Positions 16,600-25,552 of a DNA stretch of 64,000 nucleotides are shown here, piece by piece (positions within the stretch are counted from its first letter, which is position 1; each line of letters starts with the position of its first letter). The stretch is from positions 1,426,001 through 1,490,000 of the forward strand of contig NZ_CP031123.2 of NCBI RefSeq assembly GCF_002843235.3. Direction: 5' to 3'. The stretch comes from Providencia huaxiensis. Lineage in GTDB: Bacteria; Pseudomonadota; Gammaproteobacteria; Enterobacterales; Enterobacteriaceae. Position numbers and translations under genes: made by a program. The notes beneath the pieces are model-generated. The model did not search any database. It was not told the origin of the DNA and saw nothing but the letters and a program-made list of their open reading frames with translations.

Positions 16600-18007
16600 T
16601 GATGATATCTCCGACTTGTAGAAAGTTTGGATTGCGAACCTGTGGATTTAAACGGTGCAGTTCGGTAGCACGACGATAATCGCCATACCAAGTGTGCGCG
16701 AGTAAATGAAAGTTAGCAGGCGCAGTGAGGGTCTTACGGGTCAATGGTGGGCGTTTCTCAATAACACGTAATCCCAAAGTTTGTACGCCTAGTGCAACTT
16801 CTTTGAGGGATGACACGACGCCTTGCCACAATAAACCGATAGGCTCAGCATCAGAGCTGACCGATTGTGTGCGAGGTTGGTAATCCGTGCGTAACGTAAT
16901 GATAGCCTGTAATGCTAACGTCCTTACCTCATTGACCATCAACTCAATATCAGCGGGTGACATTTGGTTAGGCTGTACAGTGTCAGCAAGCACTTGCGTG
17001 GTAATTGCTGCAATTTCAGCTACGGCCATCACTTGATACAGCACCACCAAATCCTGCACATCAGCAGGCTGCGCATTGCTTGGCATGGGGACGGTGGCCG
17101 CGCGTTCCTCTTGCACTAATGCAACAGGTAAACTGACCAATTCATCAACCACTGCAACACTATCACTCCACGCCGATAATAACGTGGTCGCATTTACCCC
17201 TTGCTCTACGTTGACGGTTTGTGAAGCGTTGGGAAGATAGCCATTTTGGGGCGTATTTGAAGCCATAAACGGCGAACTGTAGCCTTTATAGCTATTGGAT
17301 TGCTTTGTATTAATCACTCCAGGGAATTTTAAATTAAGCAAATCGCCTACGGCACTGGTGCGAACGTCTAAAACTGATTGCAAATCATTAATAAAGGCAC
17401 GCGGATAACTGAGATAATTCACGCCGTCACTGAATGCGCCATTAAAATCACCGCGCATGATAATTAAGGTGTTCATCATGCCTGAAAGAGCGCCTTTTCC
17501 TTTAGCAAGGTAGCGCAATCCCTTATTTACGGGTGCCATGACTTGCTCAAATAAATCACTCATGCGCTCTGAAAGCTGATTTATCTTGTCAAAGATATCA
17601 TCACCAAGCTGCTCAGGGTGCGCCTGTGCGAGTTGTGTACCTGTGTTCGCTTCTAGGAAAACCAACTCTAGGCTACAGCTATCCACATTTTCAGCCTCAT
17701 GACCGATGCTGTACTCAATGCATTGAGCCTGCGGAATAGAGCCGTGGACAGGGTGAATTAACTCACCTTTGCCAGGCTCATCGAGCACCGCAATGAGGTT
17801 ATCCATATCGCGTTTATAATTGTCGCCCCAAAATACGGCACTGATGCGAAAATTACGGGGTTTGCGCCCCAAATCCATGACATCGCCGCCATCAATAAAG
17901 GGGTATTCATGGGTTGCAACCTCACGGGATATACTGTCTTTGGTGTTGTACACATCAAAGGTCACCCCACGAAATGAGGCGTTTTGTAAATCGGTTTGCC
18001 AACTCAT
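16583..18007 (-). CDS. N: DNA circularisation / tail protein N (Mu gp43)
   Basis: A 474-residue protein of the Mu gpN family. The N-terminal domain (MSWQTDLQNASFRGVTFDVY, then HEYPFIDGGDVMDLGRKPR) is the conserved DNA-circularisation N domain. The C-terminus ends with LAHTWYGDYRRATELHRLNP and NPNFLQVGDIINAYAR, a LysM-like fold seen in tail-tip proteins. In Mu it belongs to the tail and is injected with the genome, where it protects the linear DNA ends. It overlaps the tape measure stop by 4 bp. Confidence 0.87.
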   Translation of the reverse strand: MSWQTDLQNASFRGVTFDVYNTKDSISREVATHEYPFIDGGDVMDLGRKPRNFRISAVFWGDNYKRDMDNLIAVLDEPGKGELIHPVHGSIPQAQCIEYSIGHEAENVDSCSLELVFLEANTGTQLAQAHPEQLGDDIFDKINQLSERMSDLFEQVMAPVNKGLRYLAKGKGALSGMMNTLIIMRGDFNGAFSDGVNYLSYPRAFINDLQSVLDVRTSAVGDLLNLKFPGVINTKQSNSYKGYSSPFMASNTPQNGYLPNASQTVNVEQGVNATTLLSAWSDSVAVVDELVSLPVALVQEERAATVPMPSNAQPADVQDLVVLYQVMAVAEIAAITTQVLADTVQPNQMSPADIELMVNEVRTLALQAIITLRTDYQPRTQSVSSDAEPIGLLWQGVVSSLKEVALGVQTLGLRVIEKRPPLTRKTLTAPANFHLLAHTWYGDYRRATELHRLNPQVRNPNFLQVGDIINAYAR

Positions 18008-20277
18008 GGGAACATCCCTCCTGTGGTGCGGCCTGCATCTTGACCATTGACACGGTTGACCGACTCAGCCACTTGCTGGCCGTCGAGTTCAACCACGCTG
18101 CGCACTTCAATCACAGGGGGTGGCGGTGGGTTTTTAAGGGCTTCGAGTAAAGGTTGAAGTACACCTGATTTTTCAAGGGTGTCAAAGGTGATCACATCCT
18201 GATTGATTGCACCTTCAAACTTAGGTAGCCCCGTAATTCCTAATATTTGATTGACGACATCTTTCGCGATCACACCCGCTTGATTCGCTTGCTCTTGGTC
18301 TTTGGTGTAGCGTTGTAACCACTCTTCGTTTTCTGTGGAGTAACCTTCGCCGAATTGATACCACGGCTGATATTTTTCACGAGCGGCATCAATCATGGAT
18401 TGGGGGTAGTTGGCACGAATTGATGCCCACCGTTCCTCACTTCCCATCAAGGCTGCATCTTCTTCAGGAGAGGTAATTGTTGCCAGCTCTGTCGCAATCA
18501 TGCCCCAACCAACTAAAGACCCCCAACGACCAAAAAGCCCAGAGGATTTAGCACCAGCCCCCGCACCAGTCGGTAAAGGAGAGTTTTTTCCACCAGGTAC
18601 ACCTGAAATACCCTCACCACCAAATAAGAATTTTAATGCAGCAAAGGCAATAGCAGCTTGAGTCATGGCTTCAATGCCTGTTTTGGCGCCCATCACAGCG
18701 GTAGTAAGTCCTGGAAACTCTTTACTAAAGTCCGTAAATTTATCAGCTAAATTACCCAAAGAGTCTGACAATGGTTTTACAGCACCCATCTGAGCAAAAT
18801 CACTTTGCTCTTTAGCTTGTTGTACTTTGAAGTCATTTTCCTGTGCGATTAGTCCATAAGAAACATATCCCTCACCTTCACCTTTGGGTAAATAAAGTTG
18901 TTTTTTACTTTCAGTTTCAACTTGCTTGATATAACCACGATACTCACGCGCAGCGAGAAGTCCCATAAGCGCTTGTTGGTCGGCGATTAATTGACCGATA
19001 GCGGAGGACTCAAGAATTCGACGTTGTGATTCAAGCAATTTTTGATACTCAGGTGAGTTTTTATCTGTTTTTGATAGCTGTTCTTCAAGTTTTCTAAACT
19101 CAGGGTTTTGTCGTGCGATGACATCTGTAAGTCCAACCAGAGCTGAAATAGGGTCAATACCTTTTGCTTGAGCCTGCGTTAATGTACCCGCCATATCAAT
19201 GCCATATCCATCCACTTTAATGGCTTTAGCTTTCGTGGCGAGTTCCTGACTTGAAACCTTATTGAGTAAGTTGACAAAGTTATTACCTGCGGTATCGGCT
19301 GTTGGCGCGTTTTTCATCATCCCTTGGCTATAGGCTAATAACTTAACGATATCCTCAGAACCACTATAACCAATGGCTTTAGCCTTAGATAAAATTTCAG
19401 GCAACCACTTGGCCATATCAGAAAACTCAAATGAGCCTTCTTGGCCAGAGCGGATAGCTGCATCCATCACTTTCATCATTTCATCAGCAGAGGTGATCCC
19501 GTACTCTTTCAGTGATTCAGTCACTTTTGCTAACTCTTCACCGCCAACCCCCGTAGCTGTTGAATATTGTTGTAAAAGTGGCATTAACTCTTTGATTTCC
19601 TCAAATTCAAAAACGCCTTTTGCAAGCAATCCACCAAGAAGATTAGCTGCCTCTTCTTTTGTTCCTCCGCCTTTGGCAATAGAATCTTGAATAATAATAT
19701 CTAACTCTTTTTTACCTTCGATACGCCCTTGGATATCACGATCATTAAAGGCGACATTACTCATATCGGCGAGGGTTCGGCTATAACTCATTTGTTTTTT
19801 AACAGGAGGAGCAACAGCCATTCCTCCTGCGACCAGAGCACCACCTGCTTTAGCAATGCTACCTGCTATATCAGAGACTCGTGCTAATCTATTCATGCCT
19901 TGCATTTCAACTCTAAGCTGACTAACACGCTGGCGCATACGCTCATAGGCGCGTGATTGTTCATCAATAGAGAGTGTACCGCTACGAGCTAAACGGTTAT
20001 AAGATGCAATAGTTTGCTGAATTTCGCGCTGTATGGCACGCTCAGCACGGATACCTAGTGTTTCCCGGGCACGGTTTTGACGCTTGATTTCTTCACCCAA
20101 TGCCCGATTTTGACGTATACCTTCTTCTGAGGTAGTGCGTTGGCGCTTACCGAGTTTCTCTTGCGCTTTTTCAGCGTTCTGGCTCTCTTTGGTGCTATCA
20201 CGCATCGCTTTGGTAATTGCCTTAGAGGCGTCATCACGTGCCGAAATGACCATTGATAGTTTAAATTCTTTCGCCAT
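18004..20277 (-). CDS. Tail tape measure protein (Mu gp42)
   Basis: A 757-residue tape measure with an N-terminal coiled coil (about residues 1-125, rich in Lys/Glu/Gln/Arg). It is followed by the TP901-type core (SIAKAGGALVAGGMAVAPP and LMPLLQQYSTATGVGGEEL) and a Gly-rich hydrophobic stretch near residue 550-600. Its length sets tail length. ATG 20277 lies 5 bp beyond the stop of the frameshift extension of the tail chaperone, exactly where the tape measure is expected. Confidence 0.9.
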   Translation of the reverse strand: MAKEFKLSMVISARDDASKAITKAMRDSTKESQNAEKAQEKLGKRQRTTSEEGIRQNRALGEEIKRQNRARETLGIRAERAIQREIQQTIASYNRLARSGTLSIDEQSRAYERMRQRVSQLRVEMQGMNRLARVSDIAGSIAKAGGALVAGGMAVAPPVKKQMSYSRTLADMSNVAFNDRDIQGRIEGKKELDIIIQDSIAKGGGTKEEAANLLGGLLAKGVFEFEEIKELMPLLQQYSTATGVGGEELAKVTESLKEYGITSADEMMKVMDAAIRSGQEGSFEFSDMAKWLPEILSKAKAIGYSGSEDIVKLLAYSQGMMKNAPTADTAGNNFVNLLNKVSSQELATKAKAIKVDGYGIDMAGTLTQAQAKGIDPISALVGLTDVIARQNPEFRKLEEQLSKTDKNSPEYQKLLESQRRILESSAIGQLIADQQALMGLLAAREYRGYIKQVETESKKQLYLPKGEGEGYVSYGLIAQENDFKVQQAKEQSDFAQMGAVKPLSDSLGNLADKFTDFSKEFPGLTTAVMGAKTGIEAMTQAAIAFAALKFLFGGEGISGVPGGKNSPLPTGAGAGAKSSGLFGRWGSLVGWGMIATELATITSPEEDAALMGSEERWASIRANYPQSMIDAAREKYQPWYQFGEGYSTENEEWLQRYTKDQEQANQAGVIAKDVVNQILGITGLPKFEGAINQDVITFDTLEKSGVLQPLLEALKNPPPPPVIEVRSVVELDGQQVAESVNRVNGQDAGRTTGGMFP

Positions 20278-20279
20278 GA

Positions 20280-20812
20280 TTAACCTCGTTTGGATTTTTG
20301 CTTACGTTGACGGCGGGACTTGACGCGAGTCGTTTTCGATTTTGTTGATGTTGACTTGCCACCATGCAGGCGGTTTAAAGCATTGAGATAGCCGTCCAGG
20401 GTAGGACGGCTCATAGAAAGGCATTGTTGCTCAGTGAAACCGTACTTACCGAGGGCTAAGACGACGGTTCGGAAGCTGTCTCGTCGTTGTTCTTGGCTCG
20501 CCGCTTTTTTTTTGCGATATCGATGGCCTCATCAATCACGTCATAGTCCATACTGGTGAGGTTATCCAGCAGGAAGTCTGTAGTAATAACGTCTTGCGGA
20601 ATATCCCCCAACTTAATTAGGGCGCGTTTGGTTAATGCCATGCGATAGTAAAGATCAGAGCCTTTACTATCGGTAGAGCCGCAAACTTCTTCGGTCTCAT
20701 CAAGCGCATCATAAACGTCACGCATGACAGGGATTTTGACGGCAAATATCAAGTGACGTTTGCCGTCATGGTCGATTCCATCCAGTAACATCAGCGGTTT
20801 TACATCAGCCAT
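20280..20812 (-). CDS. Tail assembly chaperone, long form made by -1 frameshift
   Basis: Ribosomes slipping back one base on the A9 run at 20505-20513 (heptamer A-AAA-AAG in frame) leave the short chaperone frame. They continue without a stop to TAA 20280-20282, adding about 75 residues (KAASQEQRRDSF..., LALGKYGFTEQQCLSMSRP..., then a very basic tail). The fusion is about 177 aa. Such G/GT-type frameshifts between the tube and tape measure genes are conserved in long-tailed phages. The original Mu is reported to use a -2 shift, whereas this phage clearly has a -1 site. Confidence 0.75.
20456..20812 (-). CDS. Tail assembly chaperone, short form (Mu gp41)
   Basis: A 118-residue protein between the tail tube and tape measure genes, as Mu gp41: MADVKPLMLLDGIDHDGKRH at the start and DYDVIDEAIDIAKKKRR before the slip site. 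It coats the tape measure during tail polymerisation. The zero-frame product ends at TAG 20456-20458 soon after the A9 slippery run, so both short and long forms should be made. Its ATG overlaps the tube gene stop by one base. Confidence 0.82.
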   Translation of the reverse strand: MADVKPLMLLDGIDHDGKRHLIFAVKIPVMRDVYDALDETEEVCGSTDSKGSDLYYRMALTKRALIKLGDIPQDVITTDFLLDNLTSMDYDVIDEAIDIAKKKRRAKNNDETASEPSS

Positions 20813-21186
20813 TATTCAATCACCTTACGCAATGCATTCAGTTTTAGATCACGTTTTGCTTCGTTATCGGTGGAATATTTTTCCCCGACCTCTGTCACAA
20901 AACAGTCAAGGTATGAGATACGCTTACCACCTGAGCCACTAATCGGGTACTGAGTCAGCTTCGAGCCTTCAATCGCGCCCCAGTCCATATCACCGTTTAA
21001 AGGGATCACAACAGAAATAGACAGTTCATAGGTGGCAATGCCGCGCATGAATCCCTTGGCGCGTCCTGTTTTGTTCATGGTTTTGACAAGCTTACGGCCT
21101 GTGACTTCTTGCACATCCATGTCGGTAACTTCCACTTCACGGCCGTCAATTTCTAAAATAATCGCACCTGCATATTCTTCTAACAT
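20812..21186 (-). CDS. M: Tail tube protein (Mu gpM, gp40)
   Basis: A 124-residue tube protein located directly after the sheath gene. It has the layout of Mu-type gpM (GAIILEIDGREVEVTDMDVQ near the start, AKGFMRGIATYELSISVV in the middle). It forms the inner tube of the contractile tail. It is separated from the sheath gene by an 11-bp gap carrying a Shine-Dalgarno. Confidence 0.87.
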   Translation of the reverse strand: MLEEYAGAIILEIDGREVEVTDMDVQEVTGRKLVKTMNKTGRAKGFMRGIATYELSISVVIPLNGDMDWGAIEGSKLTQYPISGSGGKRISYLDCFVTEVGEKYSTDNEAKRDLKLNALRKVIE

Positions 21187-21197
21187 CAGTGTTCTCC

Positions 21198-22619
21198 TTA
21201 GACGAACAGGTCAATGCGACCCGCAAACACATGCAAGCCATTGACAACATCGGCAGGGATAGCGGCATTCAGGCGGTTAGGGTCTTTACCGTCACGCTCA
21301 ACCAACAATAGTCCCTTGTTTTCTTCCACGTTTTCGAGGATTTCTTCCTCTTCGAGTTTAATCAGCACATCCAACAGCTCAGAGCGGACTTTCACGCGCG
21401 TGCGTTCATTGAGCTTGTCGCGTGGGAAGCGTTGCGAAATGCGCTCACGGCACGCTTTACGGGTATAATCCAAGGTACGAATGGTGGTCAAATCCAGTAA
21501 CGCAGTATCTTCAACGCCTTCCACATTACGGGTATAGGTGGTAATGGCGCGCACAATCTGCACACGGTTACCTGCGCCCACTTCAAGTGGGGTTAAGCCG
21601 TTATGTAAGGCATTTTCTTGCTCATTGCGTCCCGCGCGTTTGGTCACAGGGGCAATATCTAACCCTTTCAGTTCAAGGGTGTTGAGTGGACGCGCAGGGT
21701 CTTCTTCCGAAGCAATCACAGCACCATACGCCGCACTGATTTGACACGGTAATTTCACCGAGCCTGGATACCACGCGATTGATGTCCGACCATCATTAAT
21801 ATCACTGGCGAGAGTGGTTCCTGTACTGAGTGTACCTGTCCAGCCAGCCGTACCAATTGCGCCGCGTTGCTCCATGGCACCGCTGACTTTTTCTAAATGG
21901 GTGCGTAATTTTAACAGCGAGGCTTTATCACTAAATGGAATCGAAATAATGTTATGACCTGCCGCAAATACGGCATCAAGCGCAGGTTGAATATCGGCAT
22001 TATTTTCACCCCCAACCATCGCGGTGACCGCAGCCGTAACCCCTTTGGCCGTCGATTGCACATCAATGACAATATCATTACCCCAATCACCCGATTGACG
22101 CGCTGTGAGCGTCACGGTGCCATTGGTTTCACCTGTCAGCGCAGCGACCACAGGCAAGTGAGTATTCGCATTGACAATATCTACAACCGCCTGATTAAGC
22201 ACAGATACCGTATCTGCCGTTTCAACAGGAATATCGAGGCGGTCACCACACACGAACAGTGAGAGCGTGCCACCCCGTGTGGCAGGGGCGGTAATAGTCA
22301 AGGTGGCACTGGCTTTTTTACCTGCGGCTGCCTCTTCAATACCAATGACCTGCAATTGTAAATAGGGGTTTGCATCAATCGCGGCTTTCGCCATGATATG
22401 CGCTAAGGAACCCGCACCAAAGGCAACGGCGGCAGCGTCATCATCATAGATATCAAGGGGCATTAATGGCGACGCCTGCGCCGTCGATAACATTGACGCA
22501 ATAATTAAAAGCGTCTGAGGGTTGCCTGGCAGCGTGCGCGTTGCCATACGCGTATTGAATTCAAAATATTTCCCAGGTTTGCGAATGCTACCCGGAATGG
22601 TATCAAAGGTTACCGTCAT
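21198..22619 (-). CDS. L: Contractile tail sheath protein (Mu gpL, gp39)
   Basis: A 473-residue sheath protein of the Mu gpL family: TFDTIPGSIRKPGKYFEFNT at the start and the C-terminal domain with LDYTRKACRERISQRFPRDK. The central region (residues 120-210, many Thr/Val/Gly) is the variable surface domain. It contracts to drive the tube through the envelope. Its start overlaps the gp38 stop by 4 bp. Confidence 0.92.
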   Translation of the reverse strand: MTVTFDTIPGSIRKPGKYFEFNTRMATRTLPGNPQTLLIIASMLSTAQASPLMPLDIYDDDAAAVAFGAGSLAHIMAKAAIDANPYLQLQVIGIEEAAAGKKASATLTITAPATRGGTLSLFVCGDRLDIPVETADTVSVLNQAVVDIVNANTHLPVVAALTGETNGTVTLTARQSGDWGNDIVIDVQSTAKGVTAAVTAMVGGENNADIQPALDAVFAAGHNIISIPFSDKASLLKLRTHLEKVSGAMEQRGAIGTAGWTGTLSTGTTLASDINDGRTSIAWYPGSVKLPCQISAAYGAVIASEEDPARPLNTLELKGLDIAPVTKRAGRNEQENALHNGLTPLEVGAGNRVQIVRAITTYTRNVEGVEDTALLDLTTIRTLDYTRKACRERISQRFPRDKLNERTRVKVRSELLDVLIKLEEEEILENVEENKGLLLVERDGKDPNRLNAAIPADVVNGLHVFAGRIDLFV

Positions 22620-22801
22620 GATTTTTGTCCTTTGTTTGTGGCTTTCTTGCTCACCAAGACTAAATCACCGTTAGTCAGTAGGCGGCGGTAATAAGCGGTG
22701 TCTGGCACAGAAACCGCCTCACCATCGGTAATATAGCGACGGTGCTGATATTCAAATGACACCCGTAAAGTGGGTGCAGCTTTCACTAACAGTGTGTTCA
22801 T
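22616..22801 (-). CDS. Mu gp38-like small protein (DUF2635)
   Basis: A 61-residue DUF2635 protein, found immediately upstream of the sheath gene in Mu-like phages. It contains VSVPDTAYYRRLLTNGDLVL, typical of the family, and a Lys-rich end. It overlaps both neighbours by 4 bp. Its role is unknown, presumably in the tail terminator/sheath assembly step. Confidence 0.8.
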   Translation of the reverse strand: MNTLLVKAAPTLRVSFEYQHRRYITDGEAVSVPDTAYYRRLLTNGDLVLVSKKATNKGQKS

Positions 22802-23451
22802 GGTGTGGGTTTCCTTGTCGGCACTAAGTCCGCAGGTGCTTCAGCACTGCCAACACCCGGTGGGTCATAGTGCAATCCGACACGCAACAAATCCGGGTCG
22901 GGCTGTTGAAGCTTGCCGCGATAAAGATTAAAAAGGTTATCGGCTTCGTCAGGGTTGCGGGTAAATTCAGGCCAATCGCCATTCGCGAGAACGTGTTCAT
23001 GCCAACGGGTTTCAAATTCACACGCAAAAATTGACAGTGCCCGCTCATTGACTTGCGTGTTGTAAAGCGTTCTGACGACACCAGGCATCAATGGGTCGAT
23101 GGTCAGCCCTAAATCCTGCCCGGTTAACAAGCGACGCACACCGTGTATATGTCGATACGTGCCAACCTCATTGAGGTTAGCGCCACCTGTCCGGCTTGCA
23201 GCGTCACTGCGCGTGTTATAATCACCCACCATGACCACAAATTTACCTGTCACAATCACTTTCTGTCGGCTGGTACTGGTGTATTTGCTGTTTGTGATCC
23301 CGCCGAACGTCACCCAAGCCGCCGGAAATGCCCGGATGATATTGCCCATATCCACATCGAGTTCACCGCTGTAGTTGGCAACTTCACGTAACATTCGCCC
23401 CATACCCAGCGTTAGACGTTGAATGATGCTGCTTTCAATTTGAGTGATCAA
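22798..23451 (-). CDS. Mu gp37-like tail terminator candidate (DUF1834)
   Basis: A 217-residue DUF1834 protein in the gp37 position. It starts MITQIESSIIQRLTLGMGRM and has the segment GGANLNEVGTYRHIHGVRRL. Family members are thought to act at the head-tail joining or tail-completion step. It overlaps gp36 and gp38 by 4 bp each, which supports translational coupling of gp36-gp37-gp38-L. Confidence 0.82.
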   Translation of the reverse strand: MITQIESSIIQRLTLGMGRMLREVANYSGELDVDMGNIIRAFPAAWVTFGGITNSKYTSTSRQKVIVTGKFVVMVGDYNTRSDAASRTGGANLNEVGTYRHIHGVRRLLTGQDLGLTIDPLMPGVVRTLYNTQVNERALSIFACEFETRWHEHVLANGDWPEFTRNPDEADNLFNLYRGKLQQPDPDLLRVGLHYDPPGVGSAEAPADLVPTRKPTP

Positions 23452-23876
23452 AATGCACCTCCGCGCGTTGAGTCACGACCAAACTGACGTTGACTGCTTC
23501 CAAATTTCATTTGTGAAGACGACTTGATCACTTGACCGTTATCGGAACGCCCCAGACTAATTTTGCCTTCGGCCACGCGCTCAAAAAAACGAATAGCATC
23601 GTCATAGCGTGTCTGGATTTCAGGCGTGGACATTTTATACGTTGTTGCCAGATGGTAACGGGCAATGTCACAGCATCGCCCCGTCAATATCCGAGCACCA
23701 TCTGCAAAGGGGAGCGCATAACGCCCCACAAGATAACCGTCAATTTCACTGCTCGCGCGTTCCAGCGCATAAACCATCACCTCAGTATTGATTTGTCCTG
23801 TCATGGCTTCATCAGTGAGGCTCACACATTCGCGTTCACCAAAGGTTTTCACCATGTCATCTTGTGTGGCGTACAT
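23448..23876 (-). CDS. Mu gp36-like head completion protein (DUF1320)
   Basis: A 142-residue DUF1320 protein. MYATQDDMVKTFGERECVSL at the start and GRYALPFADGARILTGRCCD in the middle are typical of the head-tail adaptor-like gp36 family. The last 25 residues are Gln/Ser/Arg-rich and look disordered. Confidence 0.87.
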   Translation of the reverse strand: MYATQDDMVKTFGERECVSLTDEAMTGQINTEVMVYALERASSEIDGYLVGRYALPFADGARILTGRCCDIARYHLATTYKMSTPEIQTRYDDAIRFFERVAEGKISLGRSDNGQVIKSSSQMKFGSSQRQFGRDSTRGGAF

Positions 23877-23887
23877 AGCAGGCTCCC

Positions 23888-24235
23888 TTATTTGCCTTTC
23901 GGTGCGGGTTTATCATCCGATTTTTTATTTTCGGATGGCTCTACGGGGGCATTAGGCGTATTTAAGAGAGCAAGCTCTGCGTGTAAGGCTTGATTTTCAT
24001 CCGTCAGGCGCTTCACTTCCGCTTTCAATGCACTGATTTGCTTCTCTGCACCCGCATCAGGCTGTTTTTTTTCTGCACCCGCGTCACCCACAGAGACCAC
24101 GAGCATCGGCTCAGATTGCAGCACGTTTAGCTGGTCTTTGGTGAAGTGGTCGTCTGGGTACTCCGTCGCGGTGTCACTGTGCGCAATCCCACAGCGACGA
24201 AACCCATTCACTTTCGCAGTAATAATAATCGGCAT
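23888..24235 (-). CDS. Mu gp35-like protein (HI1506 family)
   Basis: A 115-residue protein. The N-terminal half (MPIIITAKVNGFRRCGIAHS then YPDDHFTKDQLNVLQSEPML) matches the Mu gp35/HI1506 family. The second half is a coiled coil (KQISALKAEVKRLTDENQAL) followed by a Pro/Lys tail. It lies between major capsid and gp36, as in Mu. The function is unknown. Confidence 0.8.
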   Translation of the reverse strand: MPIIITAKVNGFRRCGIAHSDTATEYPDDHFTKDQLNVLQSEPMLVVSVGDAGAEKKQPDAGAEKQISALKAEVKRLTDENQALHAELALLNTPNAPVEPSENKKSDDKPAPKGK

Positions 24236-25143
24236 TACGCATCACTCCCTGTTGAGCCATAGGCTAATTGCCAAAAACCATACCCCCCTGCGGCACGTGC
24301 TTCGGCACCGAACAGGAATTTTTTGCGCTTAAAGACACCATCACTGTTCATGTCGGTTTGTTCAACCAGCACAGGTGCTTTGCGCTCTTGGTAGATAATC
24401 GGTAAAACGGCTTGAGTGGTATCCAGTAAGAACCACGCCGTATCGGAGGTGATACGCGCCGAGACGACAACTTCGGCAGTACCTTTGTAGATATTGACCT
24501 TACCATCTTCTAAACGGTCAGCCGTCATGAGGGCATTCGCGATATCTTCAAGCGCAGGAGGAACCAGTAAAATATTGGGGTTCACATCCAGCGGGCGACC
24601 TTCGTCGTCTTTCATGTTGCGCAGGGCGGTACGCGCTGCACCGTAAGACGCCATAGCCGCTGCCTGGGTTGCAATGGACAGTTTTTTCGTGCCTTTATTG
24701 GAAACCGAGTTTTTACCGACAGGGTGGTCAGTATCAAAGAAGTATTGGCCGTCATAACACGGACGTTCAAAACCGAGGTTAAGGACTTCATAGACAATTT
24801 CGTCAGCCAACATGCCCGCAGAGCGACCTGCACCTTTGGCTTGAACCGCGTATTTACCTGTGCTGTCATCTTCAATGTCGTTACGGTCGACCTCAATCGT
24901 GGCTTCCCAGTCGTCATTTTCGATGGTGTATTTATGGGCGGAGAGTGATTTAATCACTTTTTCACCGACCCAACGTTTCATCGCAGGGAAGTTGGATAAC
25001 CAGCTGTAATCTTCAGATTTTCCCGTCGACGGCACTTTCATGGCAATTTTTTGCCAGGTTGAAGGCGCCTCTTTTAATGCATTGTTAAATGTCATATTAA
25101 TACTGACAAATAACGCGCTGATATTGGCTTTATTCACAATCAT
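24235..25143 (-). CDS. T: Major capsid protein (Mu gpT)
   Basis: A 302-residue Mu-like major head subunit: NKANISALFVSINMTFNNAL at the start, DYSWLSNFPAMKRWVGEKVI near residue 45, and the conserved RPCYDGQYFFDTDHPVG near residue 127. It should adopt the HK97 fold and form the icosahedral shell around the scaffold/protease gpI. It overlaps the gp35 gene by one base. Confidence 0.93.
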   Translation of the reverse strand: MIVNKANISALFVSINMTFNNALKEAPSTWQKIAMKVPSTGKSEDYSWLSNFPAMKRWVGEKVIKSLSAHKYTIENDDWEATIEVDRNDIEDDSTGKYAVQAKGAGRSAGMLADEIVYEVLNLGFERPCYDGQYFFDTDHPVGKNSVSNKGTKKLSIATQAAAMASYGAARTALRNMKDDEGRPLDVNPNILLVPPALEDIANALMTADRLEDGKVNIYKGTAEVVVSARITSDTAWFLLDTTQAVLPIIYQERKAPVLVEQTDMNSDGVFKRKKFLFGAEARAAGGYGFWQLAYGSTGSDA

Positions 25144-25156
25144 GGTATTTTCCTAA

Positions 25157-25549
25157 TTAACCCATCATGACCCAGACACCATCTTCGGTGACTTCCAACA
25201 CAAGACCCGCAGGGGTAGTCGTGGCTTCTCCAGCCTCACACACCGTCACGGAGTCTTTCACATCACACAGTTTGCCTACATGGGCTTGCGTGACAGGCTT
25301 AGCCGTATCGTTGCCTAAATAAAAGGCTTTTTGACGACGCACCATCACACTGATATCGCCTTGTTCACCGTCGCGGTTATCGGCAAAATCATCCGAGACG
25401 CCCAGTACGGTTAAACCCGATGCACCTGGGACAGCAAATCCGTCGGCATTGGCGCACACAATGTGCCCGCCGTAGATACGCACGGCAGCAGCACAACGTA
25501 CCGCAAACAATTCACCGTCACGGTGAGGGGTATTTCTATCTTGGGTCAT
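25157..25549 (-). CDS. Probable capsid decoration protein
   Basis: A 130-residue protein between the protease/scaffold and capsid genes. It begins MTQDRNTPHRDGELFAVRCA and is rich in short beta-strand-like segments (GLTVLGVSDDFADNRDGEQG, ISVMVRRQKAFYLGN), as in small trimeric head-decoration proteins of other phages. It is not recognised beyond this, so the function comes from position and composition. Confidence 0.55.
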   Translation of the reverse strand: MTQDRNTPHRDGELFAVRCAAAVRIYGGHIVCANADGFAVPGASGLTVLGVSDDFADNRDGEQGDISVMVRRQKAFYLGNDTAKPVTQAHVGKLCDVKDSVTVCEAGEATTTPAGLVLEVTEDGVWVMMG

Positions 25550-25552
25550 GAG

